Assembly: GCF_024359545.1 (NCBI RefSeq)
Contig: NZ_JAKQZG010000004.1
Location: 1-64,000 of the forward strand
DNA from: Jiella marina
GTDB lineage: Bacteria > Pseudomonadota > Alphaproteobacteria > Rhizobiales > Rhizobiaceae
Direction of reading: 5' to 3'
Length of the DNA stretch: 64,000 bases
Position 1 is the stretch's first letter. Every line of letters begins with the position of its first letter. Shown one piece after another: positions 43,930 through 52,509 of the stretch. The position numbers were made by a program, and so were the translations under genes. The notes under the pieces were generated by a model. That model saw only the letters and a list, made by a program, of their open reading frames with translations, was not told where the DNA came from and ran no database searches.

Positions 43930-46188
43930 GTGACGGTTCACATCACACCGAACACCACCCAGAGCCATCGCGCCGCGCCGGGCGTCAAGCGTTCGCGCAT
44001 CCGCGAAGGTCAACCGTTTCCCCTCGGGGCGACCTGGGACGGCATCGGCGTCAATTTCGCGATCTTTTCGGCCAACGCCACCAAGGTCGAGCTTTGCCTT
44101 TTCGACTACGATGGCAAGGAAGAGATCGAGCGGATCGAACTGCCCGAATACACCGACGAGATCTTCCACGGCTACATGCGCGATGTGCGACCCGGCCAGA
44201 TCTACGGCTATCGTGTCTACGGACCCTACGAGCCCGATGCCGGACACCGCTTCAACCCGAACAAGCTTCTGATCGACCCTTATGCCAAGCAGCTCATCGG
44301 CGAGTTGACGTGGGATCATGCGCTGTTTGGCTACACGATCGGCCACAAGGACAAGGATCTGTCCTTCGACGAGCGCGACTCGGCCCCCTTCATGCCGAAA
44401 TGCCGGGTCGTCGACCCGGCCTTCACCTGGGGCGACGAACGGCGTCCGAAAGTCTTCTGGGACCGCACGATCTTCTACGAGACCCATGTGAAGGGCTTCA
44501 CCATGCGCCATCCGGCCGTGGGGGAGCGGGACAAGGGCAAATTCGCCGGGATGATGACGAGCGAAGTCATCGACTATATCCGCAGCCTCGGCGTTACTTC
44601 CGTCGAGTTCATGCCCGTCCACGCCTTTGTCGATGACAGCTATCTCGTCGACAAGGGATTGCGGAACTACTGGGGCTACAACACGATCGGGTTCTTCGCA
44701 CCCGATCCGCGCTATCTGGCGTCCTCCTCGATCAACGAGTTCAAGGAACTCGTCTCGGCCTTTCACCATGCCGGGCTCGAGGTGATCCTCGACGTCGTCT
44801 ACAACCACACGGCCGAAGGCAACGAACTCGGACCGACCCTGTCGATGAAGGGCATCGACAACGCCACCTATTACCGGCTGATGCCCGAGGAGCCCCGCTA
44901 CTACATCAACGACACGGGCACCGGGAACACCGTCAACACCAGTCACCCGCGGGTGATGCAACTCGTCACCGATTCTCTGCGCTATTGGGCGGGCGAAATG
45001 CGCGTCGATGGTTTCCGCTTCGATCTGGCGACCATCCTCGCCCGCGAGCCGACCGGCTTTTCCGAGGAGTCGAGCTTCCTCCACGCCTGCATGCAGGACC
45101 CGCTCCTGTCGCAATCGAAGCTCATCGCCGAACCGTGGGATTGCGGGCCCGGCGGCTATCAGGTCGGCCGCTTCCCGCCGGGTTGGGCGGAATGGAACGA
45201 CGGCTATCGCGACACGATCCGCGCCTATTGGAAGGGCGATTCCGGCATGCTGCCGACGGTCGCCGACAAGATTTCCGCCTCGGCGGCGATCTTCGACAAG
45301 CGGGGGCGCAAACCCTGGGCTTCGGTGAACTTCATCACCGCCCATGACGGTTTCACCCTGCACGATCTCGTCAGCTACAATGACAAGCACAACGAGGCGA
45401 ATGGCGAGGATAACCGCGACGGGCACGACCACAACCTGTCCTACAATTACGGCCATGAAGGCCCGACCAAGGACAAGGAGATCGTCGAAACGCGTTTCCG
45501 GCAGATGCGCAATTTCTTCGCCACGCTCCTCTTCTCCCGTGGCACGCCGATGATCCTCGCCGGCGACGAATTCGCCCGCACCCAGGGTGGCAACAACAAC
45601 GCCTATGCCCAGGATAACGAAATCGGCTGGGTGGACTGGAACGTGACGCCTGAAAGCCGGGCGCTGGCCCGCTTCGTCCAGAAGCTGATCATGCTACGCC
45701 AGTCGCTGGCGATGCTGAGGCGCGGCACGTTTCTCCACGGCACCTATGACGAGGAACTCGGCGTCAAGGACGTGGCCTGGATCCGGCCCGACGGTCAGGA
45801 ATTCGAGGACGGCGACTGGTCGGACGAGGATGCGCGCTGCTTCGGCTTGCTCCTGGACGGTCGGGCGCAATCGACGGGCATCCGGCGGCCGGGAACCGAT
45901 GCGACGATGCTGATCGTGCTCAATGCCCATGACGACGTCGTCAATTTCGTGCTGCCCTCGGCCCCCGGCGGAACCCGCTGGCGCTGCGTCATCGACACCA
46001 ATCTGCCGCAACGCGAGGAACTGGAGCCCTTCGACTTCGAGACCGAATACATGGCGACGGGGCGTTCCTTCCTGGTCTTCATGCTGGAGCCGGACGAGAC
46101 CGACGAAACCCAGGAAGAGGCGCGGCGCTCCTTCGCCCATATCTCGGAGGCCTTCGCCCGTTCGGCTGGTGATGCGCTCCGGATCTGA
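43930..46188 (+). CDS. glgX: Glycogen debranching enzyme GlgX
   Basis: The 752-residue GH13 isoamylase-type enzyme hydrolyses alpha-1,6 branches of phosphorylase-trimmed glycogen. The N-terminal CBM48 domain (about 25-130) begins FPLGATWDGIGVNFAIFSANATKVELC. The catalytic triad is D365 (VDGFRFD), E401 (LIAEPWD) and D473 (TAHDGF). DVVYNHTAEG is the first conserved region. GTG 43930 is chosen after CGGAG; the frame is open to 43855. No other glg genes are nearby, so glgX is separated from the glycogen cluster here. Confidence 0.95.
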   Translation: MTVHITPNTTQSHRAAPGVKRSRIREGQPFPLGATWDGIGVNFAIFSANATKVELCLFDYDGKEEIERIELPEYTDEIFHGYMRDVRPGQIYGYRVYGPYEPDAGHRFNPNKLLIDPYAKQLIGELTWDHALFGYTIGHKDKDLSFDERDSAPFMPKCRVVDPAFTWGDERRPKVFWDRTIFYETHVKGFTMRHPAVGERDKGKFAGMMTSEVIDYIRSLGVTSVEFMPVHAFVDDSYLVDKGLRNYWGYNTIGFFAPDPRYLASSSINEFKELVSAFHHAGLEVILDVVYNHTAEGNELGPTLSMKGIDNATYYRLMPEEPRYYINDTGTGNTVNTSHPRVMQLVTDSLRYWAGEMRVDGFRFDLATILAREPTGFSEESSFLHACMQDPLLSQSKLIAEPWDCGPGGYQVGRFPPGWAEWNDGYRDTIRAYWKGDSGMLPTVADKISASAAIFDKRGRKPWASVNFITAHDGFTLHDLVSYNDKHNEANGEDNRDGHDHNLSYNYGHEGPTKDKEIVETRFRQMRNFFATLLFSRGTPMILAGDEFARTQGGNNNAYAQDNEIGWVDWNVTPESRALARFVQKLIMLRQSLAMLRRGTFLHGTYDEELGVKDVAWIRPDGQEFEDGDWSDEDARCFGLLLDGRAQSTGIRRPGTDATMLIVLNAHDDVVNFVLPSAPGGTRWRCVIDTNLPQREELEPFDFETEYMATGRSFLVFMLEPDETDETQEEARRSFAHISEAFARSAGDALRI

Positions 46189-46218
46189 CGACCGCTGACT
46201 GCACGGTGGGCCTCGCGC

Positions 46219-47106
46219 TCAGGCGACGGCGCGGGGACCGTGGTTCTCGCGCCACCAGATGTAGAGCCCGCAGAAAACGAGGATCGCGGCCCCAAGCGCC
46301 GTGCTCGGCCGCAGCGGATCGCCGAAGACGACGACGCTCAGGACGCTGGCGGCAAGCACCTGGATGTAGAGGAAGGGCGACAGCAGCGAGGCCGGGGCGT
46401 GGGAGAACCCACGGATCAGCAGGAAGTGGCCGAACGCGCCGACAAAGCCGATGGTCACCATCAGAGCGAAGGGAACCGGCTGCGGGGTCTCCCAGATCGG
46501 TATGACGATCAGGGTCAGGACGATCGTGCCCGGCGCCGACGTGTTGAACATGGTCGCCGCCGAATCGTCCCGGCCAGACAGTCGCCGCGTCAGCATCAGA
46601 TAGCCGACATTGGTGAAGGCCGCCGCGACCGCCAGGAACAGCGCCGGGTCGATGGCCGAGAAGCCGGGCTGCAGGATCACCAGCATGCCGATGAAGCCGC
46701 CGATCACGGCGCCGATCCGGTGAATGCCGATCCGCTCTTTCAGAAAGAGCACAGAGAACACGGTGATGAGGATCGGCGTGAAGAACAGGACGGCCGTGGC
46801 GTCGGCGAGCGGGACTTGCGAGAAGGCCGAATACATCAGCCCGGTGGTGACGAGGAGGGCCGCGCCGCGCAGGCCCTGCAAGACCGGATGAGCGGTCTTG
46901 AGAAAGCCGGGGCCCTGCCGGGCCAGGAGCACGCCGCCGGTCAGAAGCGTCTGGAACATGTAGCGGCCCCAGATGACCTGCAGGACCGGCATCAGCCCGG
47001 TCAGATATTTGCCGAGGGAATCCTGGACGGCGAAGACCGTCCCCGCCGTGAGCGTCAGGAGGATGCCGGTCAGAAGCGATGAGAGGGGAGGCAATCGAGG
47101 GTCCAA
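46219..47106 (-). CDS. EamA/DMT family transporter (second paralogue)
   Basis: The 295-residue protein has ten predicted helices in two EamA repeats. Conserved features include VIWGRYMFQTLL in helix 2 and LADATAVLFFTPILITVFSVLFLKERI, the end of the first repeat with the KE-R motif. The second repeat ends LRPSTALGAAILVFCGLYIWW. It is most likely a metabolite exporter; the substrate is unknown. It is convergent with glgX and separated from the upstream pspA-type gene by a hairpin. Confidence 0.9.
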   Translation of the reverse strand: MDPRLPPLSSLLTGILLTLTAGTVFAVQDSLGKYLTGLMPVLQVIWGRYMFQTLLTGGVLLARQGPGFLKTAHPVLQGLRGAALLVTTGLMYSAFSQVPLADATAVLFFTPILITVFSVLFLKERIGIHRIGAVIGGFIGMLVILQPGFSAIDPALFLAVAAAFTNVGYLMLTRRLSGRDDSAATMFNTSAPGTIVLTLIVIPIWETPQPVPFALMVTIGFVGAFGHFLLIRGFSHAPASLLSPFLYIQVLAASVLSVVVFGDPLRPSTALGAAILVFCGLYIWWRENHGPRAVA

Positions 47107-47113
47107 ACAAGAA

Positions 47114-47139
47114 GCACCCCGACCGTTGGGCCGGGGTGC
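47114..47139 (-). terminator. Hairpin after the PspA gene
   Basis: GCACCCCG (47114-47121) pairs with CGGGGTGC (47132-47139), with a CC/GG inner pair in the loop. It lies 56 bases beyond the pspA stop and 7 bases before the EamA start on the minus strand, so it should separate the two transcription units. A U-tract is not present. Confidence 0.5.
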
Positions 47140-47195
47140 AGGGATTCAGGCGTTGAACGTCGGCTCTTGTCGAGCCGCATGTTGCAGCCTGGCGA

Positions 47196-47942
47196 TCAGG
47201 AATCCTTGGGCTTGTCGAGGGCGGGTGAACCGCCCGGCCCCGCGATCGAGGGCGAGGAATTGCCGCCCATGATCTGCGCCAGAACGTCGTCCGCCGACTG
47301 CGACTGGCCGCCGATCCCGGCTGCCAGAAGCTGACGGTCGAGATCCGAGCCGGATTCGAGCGCCGCCAGTTCCTGACCCGCTTCGAGACGGCCCTGCGTC
47401 ATTTCCTGCTTCTTGCGGATGCGCTCCAGCGAATCCATGGCGTTGCCGAGCTTGGAATTGACGCCCGACTGGGTCGTGGCGATGGCCGACTGCGCCTTGA
47501 TCAGGGACTCGTTGGCTTTCACGTTCTCGACCTCGCGCCGCATCTGCTGGATGCGCTGCTCGGTGTCCTGAACCGCCTTGATCATCTGCTGCTGGCGCTG
47601 ATTGAGCCGCTCGAGTTCCGCTTCGTCGCGCGCCGCTTCGGTTCGCGTCTTGGCGATCCGGTCGGCGAGGCCGCGGGCGAGATCCTCACGGCCGGCCTGA
47701 AGGGCGGCCCTGGCGCTCTCGGTATCCTTGCGCTCCTTGGCGCGGGCCTCCTCAACCCGCCGCGACAGCGACTTGTTGGAGGCCATGATGCCGGCGAGAT
47801 CGGAGCGCGCCCGGCGCAAGGCCTGCTCGGCATCGCGAATCTCCTGATCGAGGATCCGCAGGGCCTGTGTGTCGGCGGCCGCTTCCGCCGCCTCGTTGAC
47901 GCCGCCGCGCACGGCGGTGAACAGTTTTCCCCAGACACTCAT
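47196..47942 (-). CDS. PspA/IM30 family protein (YjfJ type)
   Basis: The 248-residue protein is a long coiled coil of the ESCRT-III-like PspA/Vipp1 family. It begins MSVWGKLFTAVRGGVNEAAEAAADTQALRILDQEIRDAEQAL, which matches the helix alpha-0/alpha-1 region, and stays helical to about residue 210, ending in a disordered Gly/Ser/Pro tail. PspA-family proteins polymerise on damaged inner membrane. ATG 47942 overlaps the stop of the DUF2170 gene by four bases, implying coupled translation. The pairing with DUF2170, and the ion channel, DUF2491, DUF350, DUF1190 and GspS-like genes opposite, assigns it to the YjfJ branch rather than classical pspA with pspBC/pspF. Confidence 0.92.
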   Translation of the reverse strand: MSVWGKLFTAVRGGVNEAAEAAADTQALRILDQEIRDAEQALRRARSDLAGIMASNKSLSRRVEEARAKERKDTESARAALQAGREDLARGLADRIAKTRTEAARDEAELERLNQRQQQMIKAVQDTEQRIQQMRREVENVKANESLIKAQSAIATTQSGVNSKLGNAMDSLERIRKKQEMTQGRLEAGQELAALESGSDLDRQLLAAGIGGQSQSADDVLAQIMGGNSSPSIAGPGGSPALDKPKDS

Positions 47943-48391
47943 GCGCCGAATTCCCCGTTCTTCCATTCCTCGATCATGTCCGCCGCGTCGACCGCGTTGG
48001 CGGCGAGTACCGCGACCTCTTCCACCATCGCATGGGCGCTCGAGCGCGCCGACAGCGAGCCGAACAGTTCATACCACTCCTTGCCATCGATGGTGACGAT
48101 GCCGAAGGTCGAGAGAGGCACAAGCTTGTGAGTGGAAAGGATCATCCGCTCGAACTCGTCCCGGCGGGGAACGGTGTCGGCGGGGGCGAGGATGACGCTG
48201 GCAAGCACCTGGTCCCCGCTGGCGGTGACGAGAACGTCGAGATCACCCTTTTCCTTGAGGGTGACGCGGATGACGTCGCCGGTCTCGACGATGGTCACGT
48301 CCACATCCCCCAGCGCTTCCGGGTCGGAAGCGAAGAGTTCGGTCAGACTGGCAAGATTCCACGGTTCCACTTGTTGTTCCTCGGTTGCCAA
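47939..48391 (-). CDS. DUF2170 family protein (YjfI type)
   Basis: The 150-residue, acidic, soluble protein matches the YjfI/DUF2170 family: LTELFASDPEALGDVDVTIVETGDVIRVTLKEKGDLDVLVTASGDQVL, then MILSTHKLVPLSTFGIVTIDGKEWYELFGSLSA, then a helical end with AANAVDAADMIEEW. Its molecular function is unknown, but it is consistently encoded beside a PspA-family gene. It is the first gene of the minus-strand pair and overlaps pspA by four bases. The 133-base spacer to the channel gene should contain both promoters. Confidence 0.9.
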   Translation of the reverse strand: MATEEQQVEPWNLASLTELFASDPEALGDVDVTIVETGDVIRVTLKEKGDLDVLVTASGDQVLASVILAPADTVPRRDEFERMILSTHKLVPLSTFGIVTIDGKEWYELFGSLSARSSAHAMVEEVAVLAANAVDAADMIEEWKNGEFGA

Positions 48392-48462
48392 GAATCGTCG
48401 TGGGGTTCTACATCAGGAGCGGAGTCCTGTCCAAAGGGATTCGCCGTCGAAACGCCTCATGG

Positions 48463-48497
48463 TTGACTTTACGTAAGGTAGCGCTCCATAAGGCGCT
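48463..48497 (+). promoter_or_regulatory. Putative promoter and operator in the divergent yjf-type intergenic region
   Basis: TTGACT (48463-48468) and CCATAA (48486-48491) are 17 bases apart, 33 bases before the channel GTG. The spacer begins with the palindrome TTACGTAA (48469-48476), and AGCGC/GCGCT repeats (48480-48484, 48493-48497) flank the -10. The overlap suggests regulated transcription, but no regulator gene is adjacent. Confidence 0.35.
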
Positions 48498-48524
48498 CTT
48501 TGTTTCGCTTGAATCGGGTTCCGC

Positions 48525-49583
48525 GTGCCGGTTTTTTCACGCACTCTGCGTCGTTTGTATGTCGCTCTGGCCGAGCTCACCTGGTCGGCGGTGGTAGCGA
48601 TCACACTGCTTCACATGGCCGGGAGCTGGCTGCTACTGGCGCTTGCCGGTGAGGACGGGCTGGTCGGAAGCCCGGTGGACTTCGTCTATTACTACATCGT
48701 CACGGCGACGACGGTGGGCTATGGCGACCTGTCGCCCGCTACCCCGCTGGGACGGATGCTGGCATCCTTCATCGTCCTGCCGGGGGCGATCGCAATCTTC
48801 ACCGCCGTCCTGGGCAAGCTTCTGTCGGCGGTGAGCAATGTGTGGAGAGGCCGCATGAAGGGATTGGGCAATTATCACGATCGCTCGGGCCATGACATCG
48901 TTCTGGGCTGGCATGAAGGCTCGACGCGGCGTCTCTTGGAACTGCTTGCCGCTGAGCGCCGCACGGGGGAGCCGCCTACGGTGCTGCTCGCCAAGGATCT
49001 GGAACAGAACCCGATGCCCGACGCGATCGACTATGTGCGGGTCGAACGGCTCGCCGATCCGGAAGGGCTGAGACGGGCCGGCGCCGGATCGGCCCGATCG
49101 ATCATCGTGCGCGGCGCCAATGACGACGAGACGCTCGCGGCCGCGCTCGTCGCCTCCGCTATCTGCGATAGCGGCCATGTGGTGGCTCATTTCGACTTCG
49201 AGACGACGGCCGACATCATGCGTCGGCAGGATCCAAAAATCGAGACGGTGACGTCGATGTCGTCGGAGCTCATGGTGCGTGCCGCGCGCGATCCGGGCTC
49301 GGCAAAGGTTGCAAACCTGCTCCTTTCCGCCGACACAGACGATACCGCCTATTCGGTGGTCGTGCCGCAAAATGCCGCCTCGTTTTCCTACAAGGACGCG
49401 CTGACCGCCATGCGCGGTCGTCACAATGTCACGCTGGTCGGCATGGCTCGCCATGGAAATGTCGATCTCAACTGTGAGGACTCGACAGAGATTTCGGCCG
49501 GCGATTCCCTCTACTACATCGCCGACCATCGCCTCGATCCCGGCGCCATCGCCTGGAGCAAGTTCGGAAAGGAAACCGCATGA
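48525..49583 (+). CDS. Two-helix potassium channel with RCK/TrkA-N domain
   Basis: The 352-residue protein has two membrane helices (about 18-40 and 76-100) around a pore helix and the K+ selectivity filter TVGYGD at 63-68. The cytoplasmic remainder is an RCK domain (HDIVLGWHEGSTRRLLELLAAE; ARSIIVRGANDDETLAAALVASA; GHVVAHFDFETTADIM) with a TrkA-C-like end (HNVTLVGMARHGNVDLN). It should be a ligand-gated K+ efflux channel. GTG 48525 is the chosen start. Its stop overlaps the DUF2491 ATG by four bases. The usual Rossmann GxGxxG of RCK domains is degenerate (VLGWHEG), so the gating ligand may differ from NAD(H). Confidence 0.92.
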   Translation: MPVFSRTLRRLYVALAELTWSAVVAITLLHMAGSWLLLALAGEDGLVGSPVDFVYYYIVTATTVGYGDLSPATPLGRMLASFIVLPGAIAIFTAVLGKLLSAVSNVWRGRMKGLGNYHDRSGHDIVLGWHEGSTRRLLELLAAERRTGEPPTVLLAKDLEQNPMPDAIDYVRVERLADPEGLRRAGAGSARSIIVRGANDDETLAAALVASAICDSGHVVAHFDFETTADIMRRQDPKIETVTSMSSELMVRAARDPGSAKVANLLLSADTDDTAYSVVVPQNAASFSYKDALTAMRGRHNVTLVGMARHGNVDLNCEDSTEISAGDSLYYIADHRLDPGAIAWSKFGKETA

Positions 49584-50242
49584 TTTCCTGGCCTTTCGGC
49601 GGCAAGGACAAGGCCGCGCCGCTTCCGAAGGAACGGGGGCCGCTGGGCGTGGCGATCGGCGGCGCGCTGGAGATCGATCTTCTGGCGCTTCACGCCGATA
49701 CGGCCGGCGCCTCTCCCGGCATGGACCTGCCCGAGGGCGGCGATTTCATCGTCGTCGCCTATGGGGAGGCCCGTCTCGACGGCCAGACCATCCTTTCGCG
49801 CTATTACGACGAGGACGACCGCCTGCTGCAGACCCTGTCGGCCACTGGCAAGCCCGGCGATCCCGTCGACGATATCAGCATCTATTCGGCCTGGGACAGC
49901 GTGGTTCCGGCGAGCTCCGCCGAATGGGACCGCTGGACCGGGCGCGACGGCCTGATCGGCCAGCCCTCCTATGATGCCGACGGGATTATGTTCGAGCGCT
50001 TCTGGGGCGAGGGTGACGAGCGGGCCGATCTGGTGGAATTCGTCGAGGATGTTGACGACGGCCGCCGCATCCGGGCGATCCATCAGACCTGCATGCTGTA
50101 TGCGCGGCCGCTGGGTCAGGCGCAGGAGATGCTTTTGATCAATATCGAACGTGATCTCGCCGAGGGCGCAAGGCGCCAGGGCGGTTCGGTGGAATTCCTG
50201 CTCGGATACGGACTATCTCCTGCGGATGTAAAGCGCGTTTGA
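49580..50242 (+). CDS. DUF2491 family protein (YjfK type)
   Basis: The 220-residue protein matches YjfK: it begins MISWPFGGKDKAAPLPKERGPLGVAIGGALEIDLLALHAD, and contains GDFIVVAYGEARLDGQTILSRYYDEDDRLLQ and YDADGIMFERFWGEGDERADLVEFVEDV. It is predicted cytoplasmic and mixed alpha/beta, with no known catalytic motif. It overlaps the channel gene by four bases, so the two are translationally coupled. The molecular function is unknown; it probably works with the PspA-family protein at the membrane. Confidence 0.9.
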   Translation: MISWPFGGKDKAAPLPKERGPLGVAIGGALEIDLLALHADTAGASPGMDLPEGGDFIVVAYGEARLDGQTILSRYYDEDDRLLQTLSATGKPGDPVDDISIYSAWDSVVPASSAEWDRWTGRDGLIGQPSYDADGIMFERFWGEGDERADLVEFVEDVDDGRRIRAIHQTCMLYARPLGQAQEMLLINIERDLAEGARRQGGSVEFLLGYGLSPADVKRV

Positions 50243-50335
50243 TGTTGCGGGCCTCGTCCATTGGGCGCGGCCGAAACCGGGGCGAAATCAAGAGGGCGCG
50301 ACACGTTCGCTCCCGCTGATAAAGTGAGGGAATTC

Positions 50336-50737
50336 ATGTTCGGTTATGTCGCGGGCCTTCCGGCCTTTCTTGCCTATTTCGTCTTCGGGCTGGTGCTCTA
50401 CGGCCTGTTCACCTGGGTCTACACGGCCCTGACGCCGCACAAGGAAATCACCCTGATCCGGGCGGGCAATCCCGCGGCGGTCGTCGCCTTTCTCGGCGCG
50501 ATCCTGGGCTTCTCGCTGCCTCTGTCTTCGGCGGCGGCCAATTCCGTCAGTCTGGTCGACTTCCTGATCTGGGCGGTCATCGGGGCTCTCGCTCAGATTC
50601 TCGCTTTCTTCGTCGCCTCGAAGACGATGACGCGGCTGCATGAGCGCATTACCGACGGCGAGATCGCGGCCGGCATCTGGGGTGCCGGCATCGCCCTGTC
50701 GGTCGGCATTCTCAACGCCGCCTGCATGACCTATTGA
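50336..50737 (+). CDS. DUF350 family membrane protein (YjfL type)
   Basis: The 133-residue protein has four predicted membrane helices (about 5-27, 44-66, 73-97, 110-130). The DUF350 features are LPAFLAYFVFGLVLYGLFTWVYTALTPHKEITLIRAGNPAAVVAFLGAILGFSLPL (described by its first and last parts, residues 8-60) and ITDGEIAAGIWGAGIALSVGILNAA at the end. GTGAGGGA lies just upstream of ATG 50336. The family function is unknown. It is the third plus-strand gene of the yjf-type locus, 93 bases after DUF2491. Confidence 0.9.
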   Translation: MFGYVAGLPAFLAYFVFGLVLYGLFTWVYTALTPHKEITLIRAGNPAAVVAFLGAILGFSLPLSSAAANSVSLVDFLIWAVIGALAQILAFFVASKTMTRLHERITDGEIAAGIWGAGIALSVGILNAACMTY

Positions 50738-50748
50738 GGGAGGCGAGG

Positions 50749-51312
50749 ATGCGCAGACGTTTTACCCGAAAGAGCCCGCCGATCCTGACGCTCGGCACGA
50801 TCGCCGCGACGGGGCTGGTGCTGTCGGGCTGCGGCGACGAAGAACCGCGTGAGGTGCTCTTCAGCACGCCGCAGCAATGTGCCGAATCCGGCATCGACAC
50901 GCAGATCTGCGAGGCCGAGTATCAGCAGGCCCTGCAGACCCATCTGCAGAGCGCGCCGAAATACGACGCCATGGAGGCCTGCGAGGCCGAATATGGCGAG
51001 GGCCGCTGCTTCGAGAGCGGCGGCAGCGCCGTCGGCCAGCAAGGCGGCGGGGGTTTCTTCGTTCCCTTCATGACCGGCTATGTCCTGTCTTCGGCGCTCT
51101 CGAATCTCAGCTACAGCCGTTATCGGAGCGACTATCGCTACGGTCCCTCCTATGTGAACACGCCGGTCTACCGGACGCGCACAGGCAACACCGTGACCAG
51201 CACGATCCGGGATGGTCAGTCGGTCACCCGGCCGGTCAACGTCAATACACGCACGGTCTCGCGGTCTGGCTTCGGCGGCCGTTCCTCCTCGCGAGGCTTT
51301 TTCGGTGGGTGA
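50749..51312 (+). CDS. DUF1190 family lipoprotein (YjfM type)
   Basis: The 187-residue protein has a lipoprotein signal peptide with lipobox LSGC (cysteine at residue 28: TGLVLSGCGDEE). The DUF1190 pattern of paired cysteines follows: STPQQCAESGIDTQICEAEYQQAL, then MEACEAEYGEGRCFE. The C-terminal part is Ser/Arg/Tyr/Gly-rich (SYSRYRSDYRYGPSYVNTPVYR) and ends in SSSRGFFGG. It starts 11 bases after DUF350 with AGGCGAGG upstream, so it is cotranscribed. The cysteines may form disulfides in the periplasm. Confidence 0.9.
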   Translation: MRRRFTRKSPPILTLGTIAATGLVLSGCGDEEPREVLFSTPQQCAESGIDTQICEAEYQQALQTHLQSAPKYDAMEACEAEYGEGRCFESGGSAVGQQGGGGFFVPFMTGYVLSSALSNLSYSRYRSDYRYGPSYVNTPVYRTRTGNTVTSTIRDGQSVTRPVNVNTRTVSRSGFGGRSSSRGFFGG

Positions 51313-51351
51313 GGCCGTCCGTCATCGCTCGGTCGACCCGGCGAGGGCAGC

Positions 51352-52509
51352 GTGAAACGCATCGCGCTGCCCGAGCGGGAGAACTGGCGGGAGGCGGCCG
51401 AAGCCGTCGGCTTCGGCTTCCACGAAATGTATGGCGAGCCCTATTGGGTGGACGATGCGGCTTTCGTCTTCTCGCTCGCCGAAGTCGAGGAGGCGATCGA
51501 GGGCCCGTCCCAGGACCTGCACGACATGTGCATGGATCTGATCGGCGACATCGTCCGCGACGAGAAATTGCTCGAGCGCCTACAGGTGCCGGAGGACATG
51601 CGCGATCTCGTCGCCGAATCCTGGCGCCGGGGCGACCGGCATCTCTACGGCCGCTTCGACCTCGCCTATGACGGTACGGGGCCGGCGAAACTTCTCGAAT
51701 ACAATGCCGACACGCCGACCTCGATCTTCGAGGCGGCCTATTTCCAGTATAACTGGCTGACCGACAACGTCGCCCGCGGGGCGCTGCCCGAGGATGCCGA
51801 CCAGTACAATTCGATTCAGGAGACCCTGGTCGAGGCGTTCGGCGCTTTCCCGAAGGAGCCGATCTTCCATTTCGCCTGCTGGACGGAAAGCGACGAGGAT
51901 CGCGGCACGGCGGCCTATCTGATGGATTGCGCGGTCCAGGCCGGCCACCGCACCACCATGCTCGACATCCGCGATATCGGGGTCGATGCCGAGGGCCGTT
52001 TCACCGACACCGAGGACCGCGTCATCGATCTCCTCTTCAAGCTCTACCCTTGGGAAGACATGCTGCGCGAACCCTTCGCCAAGCATCTTTCGACCGCCGG
52101 GGCGATGATCGTCGAGCCGCCCTGGAAGACGCTCCTGTCGAACAAGGGCATCCTGCCGCTCCTCTGGGACCGCTATGCGGGGCATCCCAATTTGCTGCCG
52201 TCCTATTTCGCCGACGATCCCCAGGCCGCCACGCTGCGCGATGCCGTGCGCAAGCCGCTGTTCTCGCGCGAGGGCGAGAATGTCGAGGTGGTGAAGGATG
52301 GGAAGGTGGTCGAGACGACGGAAGGCTCCTACGGCAGCGAGGGCTACGTCGTGCAGGGCTGGACCGAACTCTTTCAGGCCGAGGGCGCCTATGCCGTACT
52401 CGGCTCCTGGGTTGTCGGAGACCGGGCCTGCGGGCTCGGCATGCGCGAGGACCGCTCGGCGATCACCCGCAATCTCTCCCGCTTCGTTCCGCACATCATC
52501 CTCGAATAG
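51352..52509 (+). CDS. Glutathionylspermidine synthase-like ATP-grasp protein (YjfC type)
   Basis: The 385-residue protein corresponds to the C-terminal ATP-grasp synthetase half of GspS, without the N-terminal amidase. Typical stretches are WRRGDRHLYGRFDLAYDGTGPAKLLEYNADTPTSIFEAAYFQY, YPWEDMLREPFAKHL, EPPWKTLLSNKGILPLLWDRYAGHPNLLPSYF and EGSYGSEGYVVQG, the last being the nucleotide-binding loop. The YjfC group is known only by this domain; the amine and acid substrates are not established. GTG 51352 begins MKRIALPERENW in homologue-like fashion. It is the last gene of the divergent locus, 39 bases after the DUF1190 gene. Confidence 0.92.
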   Translation: MKRIALPERENWREAAEAVGFGFHEMYGEPYWVDDAAFVFSLAEVEEAIEGPSQDLHDMCMDLIGDIVRDEKLLERLQVPEDMRDLVAESWRRGDRHLYGRFDLAYDGTGPAKLLEYNADTPTSIFEAAYFQYNWLTDNVARGALPEDADQYNSIQETLVEAFGAFPKEPIFHFACWTESDEDRGTAAYLMDCAVQAGHRTTMLDIRDIGVDAEGRFTDTEDRVIDLLFKLYPWEDMLREPFAKHLSTAGAMIVEPPWKTLLSNKGILPLLWDRYAGHPNLLPSYFADDPQAATLRDAVRKPLFSREGENVEVVKDGKVVETTEGSYGSEGYVVQGWTELFQAEGAYAVLGSWVVGDRACGLGMREDRSAITRNLSRFVPHIILE

